From Aureimonas sp. AU4 (GTDB lineage: Bacteria > Pseudomonadota > Alphaproteobacteria > Rhizobiales > Rhizobiaceae), in contig NZ_BBWK01000039.1 in NCBI RefSeq assembly GCF_001463765.1, positions 21,792-85,791 on the forward strand: a stretch of 64,000 nt of DNA. The letters are read 5' to 3'. Shown here piece by piece: positions 59,846 to 64,000 of the stretch (positions are counted from its first letter, which is position 1; the number at the start of each line of letters is the position of its first letter). A program made the translations under genes and the position numbers. The notes under the pieces were generated by a model. That model worked only from the letters and a program-made list of their open reading frames with translations. It was not told the origin of the DNA and made no database searches.

Positions 59846-62425
59846 TCAAAAGATCAGGACCTGACCGATGCCGCGCTTGTGGATGACGCCAAGCGCGATC
59901 GACAGGATCAGCACCACGCCTTGCAGACCTGGGAGTGCCTGACTGGATACGCCGATCAGGATCAGACCGTTGGAAAGGGAGGCGAGGAACAAAGCCGCGA
60001 TGACGGTGCCGACGACGTTCAGTTCGCCGGCACGATTCAAGGTGCTACCGAGGAAGGCGGCGGCCAAGGCGCTGATCAGGAAGTCGATGCCGGTCGCCAG
60101 TGCCGAGGCACCGTAGGAATAGGAGGCAAGAACGACCCCGGCGAGGCCGAGCACGAGGCCCCCGACTAGAAACGAGGCAGCAGCGTAGGGCGCACGACGG
60201 ATGCCCCGCAACTCAGCTGCTGCAAGGTTCTGTCCGACGGCATACATGCGAAGGCCGAGCCGCGTCCGCTTGAGCACGAGCGCGAGCAGCAGCGTCACTG
60301 CGACGAGGAGAAGGAAAACAAAGGGGATCGGACCAAGATAGCCCTGCCCGATGAAGAAGAACCCCGGCTCGTCGGACAGCGTCAGCGCTTGGCCGCCGTT
60401 GTAGAGCAGCGTCGCGCCCATCACCACGAACATCAGCCCAAGGGTCGCCACGAAGGCGGGCATACCGAAGGCGAGAACAAGGACCGCGTTGAGTGCTCCT
60501 GCCGCCAAGCCGATCAGCGCTCCCAGTCCAAGAACGCCCGCTAGGCTGCTGCCGGCGACGAGGGCTCCCGCGGCGACGTTGGTGGCCAACTGGCTCACCG
60601 CGCCAGCCGACATGTCGAAGCCGCCGGCGATCAGAACGACCGTCAGGCCGAGCGCGATGAAGGCAAGGACGCTTCCCTGCTTCAGCACGTCGAACACGTT
60701 GCCCAGCGTGAAGAACTGAGGTGCCAGAAGCCCGACGACTGCGAGAACGAGGACCATGCCGCCGATCGTGCCCCAGCGCGCGAGAAGGCTTGGGGGTGCC
60801 GTCACCTGCGTTTCCAACGTCGGGACGGCGAGATCGGACGTCGCCTGCGAAGCGTCGGGGGCCGGCTCCACAGCGGCCGACATCACAGCCTCGTCGCGGC
60901 TGCCGGAAGCCCAGTAGAGAAGGGTATCGGGCGACGCTTCGCCCGCTTCAAGAACCGTGCTGACCCGTCCCTTGTGCATGACGGCGACGCGGTCGCACAT
61001 GCCTGCGATCTCCTCGAAGTCCGAGGAGATGAACAGCACCGCCGCACCGCGTCGGGCGAGTTCAACCATCTGTCGGTAGATCTCGACCTTCGAGCCGACA
61101 TCGACGCCGGTTGTCGGCTCGTCGAACAGAAAGATTTCCGAGTCGCCGGTCAACCAGCGTCCGATGACGATCTTCTGCTGGTTGCCGCCGGAAAGGTTGC
61201 GCGTCACTTGGTTTAGATTCGGTGGCTGGATGCGCAGACGCTCGACGAGATCCGCGGCGGCGGCACGCTCGCGTCTCGGGTTGACGAGACCGCCACGCGT
61301 CCAGCGCGACAGTCCGGGAAGAGTCAGGTTCTCGCGCACCGTCATTTCGGTGACGAGACCCTCGTGCCGACGGTCCTCCGGGATCAGCGCGAAGCCCTGG
61401 CGCTTGGCCGCACGCGGGTTGGCGGGCGCGGACGCGCGTCCGCCGACCGTCACGGTTCCCGACGTCCTCGGCAGTGCACCGATCAGCGCAAGCGCCAGCT
61501 CCGTGCGGCCAGCGCCCATCAGGCCGGCGATGCCGAAAATCTCGCCGCGCCGCACGGACAGATCGACGCCACGCACGGCATGACCCTGGATCAACCCCTT
61601 CACGTCGAGGAGAACAGGCCCGATCTCGACCGCCTCTTTTGGGTAGAGATGACCGATGTCACGACCCACCATCATCTCGACGATGCCAGTGCGCGACGTC
61701 TCCTCGACCGATTTGACGGCCACGAGCTGACCGTCGCGCAGAACCGTGATGCGATCCACGAGATCGAGGACCTCATCGAGATAGTGCGAGATGTAGATGA
61801 TCGTCACGCCACTGTCGCGAAGGCCGCGGACGATCCGAAAGAGGAGCGCAGCCTCGCTGTCGCTCAACGATGCGGTCGGCTCGTCCAAGATGAGGATCCG
61901 CGGCCTGCGCACGAGAGCGGCGGCGATGGAGGCTTGTTCGCGTTGCGCGACGCTGAGCTCGCCCGCGAGCGTGTCTGCTCCGAAGGACGCGCCCACCTGC
62001 CTCAATGCGTCCTCGGTCGCCGATCGCATGGCGGATAGGTCGAGCAGACCACCCTTGGACACTAGCTCTCGTCCAAGAAAGACGTTCCGCGTGACGTCGA
62101 ACTGGGCCACGAGCGGCTGGTCCTGGTGGACGATTGCGATACCGTTGGCTTCGGCGTCCCGCGGGTCGCGGAGATCGACGCGTCTGCCGTCGATGAGGAT
62201 CTCGCCCCGTGTCGGCTGGTAGACGCCGGTCAGGACTTTCACCAAGGTGGACTTGCCGGCACCGTTTTGTCCGAGGAAGGCATGAATCTCGCCGCTGCGT
62301 ATGCGCAGCGACACGTCGCTCAACGCAACGACGCCAGGAAATTCCATGGTGACGCCTCGGCATTCGAGAACGATCTCGGATGCGTTGGCCTCGGGTGGAC
62401 GCGTAGCTGCGATGGCACTCGTCAT
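59846..62425 (-). CDS. Fused sugar ABC transporter: two ATPase domains plus permease
   Basis: This 859-residue protein joins an RbsA-type double ATPase (about residues 1-505) to an RbsC-type permease (about 555-859) in one continuous frame. The ATPase has Walker A GQNGAGKST, signature LSVAQREQ and Walker B LILDEPTASL, then a second half with LSGGNQQKI and FLFDEPTTGVD. The linker at about 505-550 is Ala/Pro-rich (VEPAPDASQATSD). The permease has LIAGGFDMSAGAVSQ and ends FLGSTLNRAGELNVVG. ATPase and permease are separate in the other four importers here. No stop or frameshift interrupts the joint. Confidence 0.9.
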   Translation of the reverse strand: MTSAIAATRPPEANASEIVLECRGVTMEFPGVVALSDVSLRIRSGEIHAFLGQNGAGKSTLVKVLTGVYQPTRGEILIDGRRVDLRDPRDAEANGIAIVHQDQPLVAQFDVTRNVFLGRELVSKGGLLDLSAMRSATEDALRQVGASFGADTLAGELSVAQREQASIAAALVRRPRILILDEPTASLSDSEAALLFRIVRGLRDSGVTIIYISHYLDEVLDLVDRITVLRDGQLVAVKSVEETSRTGIVEMMVGRDIGHLYPKEAVEIGPVLLDVKGLIQGHAVRGVDLSVRRGEIFGIAGLMGAGRTELALALIGALPRTSGTVTVGGRASAPANPRAAKRQGFALIPEDRRHEGLVTEMTVRENLTLPGLSRWTRGGLVNPRRERAAAADLVERLRIQPPNLNQVTRNLSGGNQQKIVIGRWLTGDSEIFLFDEPTTGVDVGSKVEIYRQMVELARRGAAVLFISSDFEEIAGMCDRVAVMHKGRVSTVLEAGEASPDTLLYWASGSRDEAVMSAAVEPAPDASQATSDLAVPTLETQVTAPPSLLARWGTIGGMVLVLAVVGLLAPQFFTLGNVFDVLKQGSVLAFIALGLTVVLIAGGFDMSAGAVSQLATNVAAGALVAGSSLAGVLGLGALIGLAAGALNAVLVLAFGMPAFVATLGLMFVVMGATLLYNGGQALTLSDEPGFFFIGQGYLGPIPFVFLLLVAVTLLLALVLKRTRLGLRMYAVGQNLAAAELRGIRRAPYAAASFLVGGLVLGLAGVVLASYSYGASALATGIDFLISALAAAFLGSTLNRAGELNVVGTVIAALFLASLSNGLILIGVSSQALPGLQGVVLILSIALGVIHKRGIGQVLIF

Positions 62426-62500
62426 GCGACGGATTCCAGAAGCGTATCAGAGAAGTCGAATGGCGACGCGCCGTGTCGGCGCGCCGCCAATTGGCCTGCG

Positions 62501-63547
62501 CTAGGGCAGGATCGGATGAACGACGATCAGGTCGCTGCCTTGCGGCCAACGCCCTTCGACGTCCTCGCGCGCGATCGACATCTCATCCCAGACGCCGGGT
62601 CCCCAACGCTTCTCGGCCGACGCGACGCCGTTCGCGTGGGTCGCGAGCCAGGCATCTGTGTAGAGCGTGCTCGGGAAATCTGTCTCGCCGTTCATCCCCT
62701 TGAGCAGAACTTCCGCAGCGAGCGACCCGATACGCGGTACGTCCTGAACGACCGTCGACACGAATGGGCTTTCCTCATCGAGAAGCATCTGGAAACCGAC
62801 GCGGTCGCCGTCGATGGACGCGACCTTGATCTCCAGTCGATCTCGTTGTCGGATCGCTTCCACCGCTCCCGACACTAGAAGATCGTAGGCACCCCAGACC
62901 GCCGCGACGCTTCCCTCCTCCGGGTTGGCGGTAAGGATGTCCTCCATCTGTGTCTGAACGCGTGCAGCACTATGCTCGGTCGGAACCTCATGCAGCGTTA
63001 CTTGGGGGTAATCGGCTGCCATGGCCTGCAGGATCCGCTTTCGGGTCTCCAAAATCGGCGCGCCGGGAACCCAGAAGACATAAACGTTCCCCCGGTAGTC
63101 GATGCTTGACAGGAGGGCACGGCTAACCATCGCCGACATCAGCGCGTCGTCGCCGCCCACATCTGCGAGCGCACCCTCAGTCTTGGACCCGACCGAGGTC
63201 GTAACGACGGGAATGTTTGCAGCCTTCGCCTTGGCCACGACGGGCGCAAGTTGCTGGGCGTCGCCGAGTTGAACGACAATGCCGGCAACACCGGAATTGA
63301 TCAGGCTTTCGATATTCTCGTTGTGCTTGCGTGGATCGGCTCCGCCGTCCGTCACAACGACTTCGGCACCCGCTGCCTTCAAGACCTGCTCAGCTCCAGC
63401 GATAATGTCGCGATTATAGTCGTTGGTGATCTCGCGGGCGGCGATGCCAATTCGCTTGCCTGCTGCTTCCTGTGCCTGGACGCTGGTCCCTGCCAGCATG
63501 AGACCCACGGCAACCGATGCCGTAAGCGTCCTCAGTTTGCTCGTCAT
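62501..63547 (-). CDS. Sugar ABC transporter substrate-binding protein
   Basis: This 348-residue periplasmic binding protein has a signal peptide (residues 1-26, cleaved near VQAQE) and a LacI-like fold: GIAAREITNDYNRDIIAGAE, GVAGIVVQLGDAQQLAPVV and AAVWGAYDLLVSGAVEA. Its N-terminus 'ITNDYNRD' differs from the other binding proteins here, so a different ligand is likely. GGGAGGAAG precedes the ATG at 63547. It heads the operon of the fused transporter. Confidence 0.9.
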   Translation of the reverse strand: MTSKLRTLTASVAVGLMLAGTSVQAQEAAGKRIGIAAREITNDYNRDIIAGAEQVLKAAGAEVVVTDGGADPRKHNENIESLINSGVAGIVVQLGDAQQLAPVVAKAKAANIPVVTTSVGSKTEGALADVGGDDALMSAMVSRALLSSIDYRGNVYVFWVPGAPILETRKRILQAMAADYPQVTLHEVPTEHSAARVQTQMEDILTANPEEGSVAAVWGAYDLLVSGAVEAIRQRDRLEIKVASIDGDRVGFQMLLDEESPFVSTVVQDVPRIGSLAAEVLLKGMNGETDFPSTLYTDAWLATHANGVASAEKRWGPGVWDEMSIAREDVEGRWPQGSDLIVVHPILP

Positions 63548-64000
63548 CGATCTTCCTCCCACTCGACAAGCGCAAGCTGCCCAACGGGGCTCAGTAAGTC
63601 AAACAAATGCCCGTTGCTCGTTCGAAAATTTTCCGATTGCCGCGTCATGGCGCGGTTGGAATGATAAATTATGAGCAAAAACATTAGCGCCGGGCATTTG
63701 CTGACGTTCGGTCGCTTCCATCGTCGTCTGGTAGAATTCTGTCTGGACATGGGAACTCACATCCGGACGAACGGGAACGCCGGCTATAATCAATGGAGTT
63801 GCCGTTCCGTGTATGCCGACCTCACCAAACTGCTTGGCGACCAGCATGCTTGATCGGCTCAGGCAGATGATCGGTAGACGTTCTGTATGTACGGAAGGAG
63901 AGCGTAGTTTCATCTGCGATTTGGACGCGGCCGCGCCAAGTTTCGAGCTATAAGGACGACGGAGGGACTAACACTACGGTTCATTCCCGTCCGCGCCACC
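63548..64000. promoter_or_regulatory. Upstream region of the fused-transporter operon
   Basis: This 453-base stretch contains no gene I can support; short frames on both strands look like chance. It holds a perfect palindrome GAAAATTTTC (63625-63634) and a 10-base inverted repeat, CAAATGCCCG (63605-63614) with CGGGCATTTG (63691-63700). Both lie within 160 bases of the binding-protein start, where a SorC operator would be expected. The stretch is AT-rich around 63630-63690. Confidence 0.5.

Noticed and set aside
63599..63913. Short frames on both strands near the right end
   Set aside because: They overlap each other and the likely promoter region, and show no family pattern or ribosome site.
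1..64000. CRISPR arrays, rRNA and tRNA genes
   Set aside because: No regularly spaced repeats and no rRNA or tRNA sequence features were found on reading through.

Overview
The window is high-GC DNA packed with short overlapping genes. The gene content looks like a member of the alphaproteobacterial order Hyphomicrobiales (Rhizobiales): many ribose-type sugar importers, an HWE/HisKA_2-type histidine kinase, DUF6894 and DUF6481-like small proteins and BLUF photoreceptor domains. I cannot fix a genus. I found no rRNA, tRNA or CRISPR array.

From 1 to 4472 lies a ribose-type (CUT2) ABC importer: binding protein, double ATPase and two permeases. From 4492 to 12814 is a general chromosomal stretch: two small proteins, a minus-strand GNAT/small-protein/PAS operon facing a LysR regulator, an XRE regulator, a Tat-signal short-chain dehydrogenase, and a PAS-GGDEF-EAL protein translationally coupled to a BLUF protein.

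From about 13100 to 21100 the sequence is accessory: a frameshifted cupin, a decayed IS1182-like transposase, an intact IS3-family element that truncates genes on both sides, a lower-GC orphan gene, a serine recombinase, an orphan membrane protein and a tyrosine integrase with operator-like dyads over its start. From 21384 to 29346 are sensory and housekeeping genes: a GAF histidine kinase, a second BLUF reading frame without a visible normal start codon, a Crp/Fnr regulator, small proteins, and HAD, Nudix and PPP-type hydrolases.

From 29625 to 63547 the window is a catabolic and transport island with four more importers. (a) 29625-36005: binding protein, ATPase, two permeases, SMP-30 hydrolase and an isochorismatase-fold protein. 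(b) 36379-44015: importer genes ending in DhaK and DhaL, facing a LacI regulator, with two matching operator-like palindromes. (c) 44025-57075: a ten-gene minus-strand set (DHDPS-family lyase, two sialidase-like BNR proteins, a CUT1 importer, an UxaA-type dehydratase, an Ldh-family dehydrogenase and an aldehyde dehydrogenase) facing a GlxA/AraC-type regulator. (d) 57108-63547: binding protein, an unusual ATPase-ATPase-permease fusion, a second permease, an amidohydrolase and a SorC regulator.

The best candidates for undescribed biology are the ten-gene BNR/DHDPS/UxaA operon of unknown substrate, the fused transporter, the pair of BLUF genes, and the recombinase-linked orphan genes.
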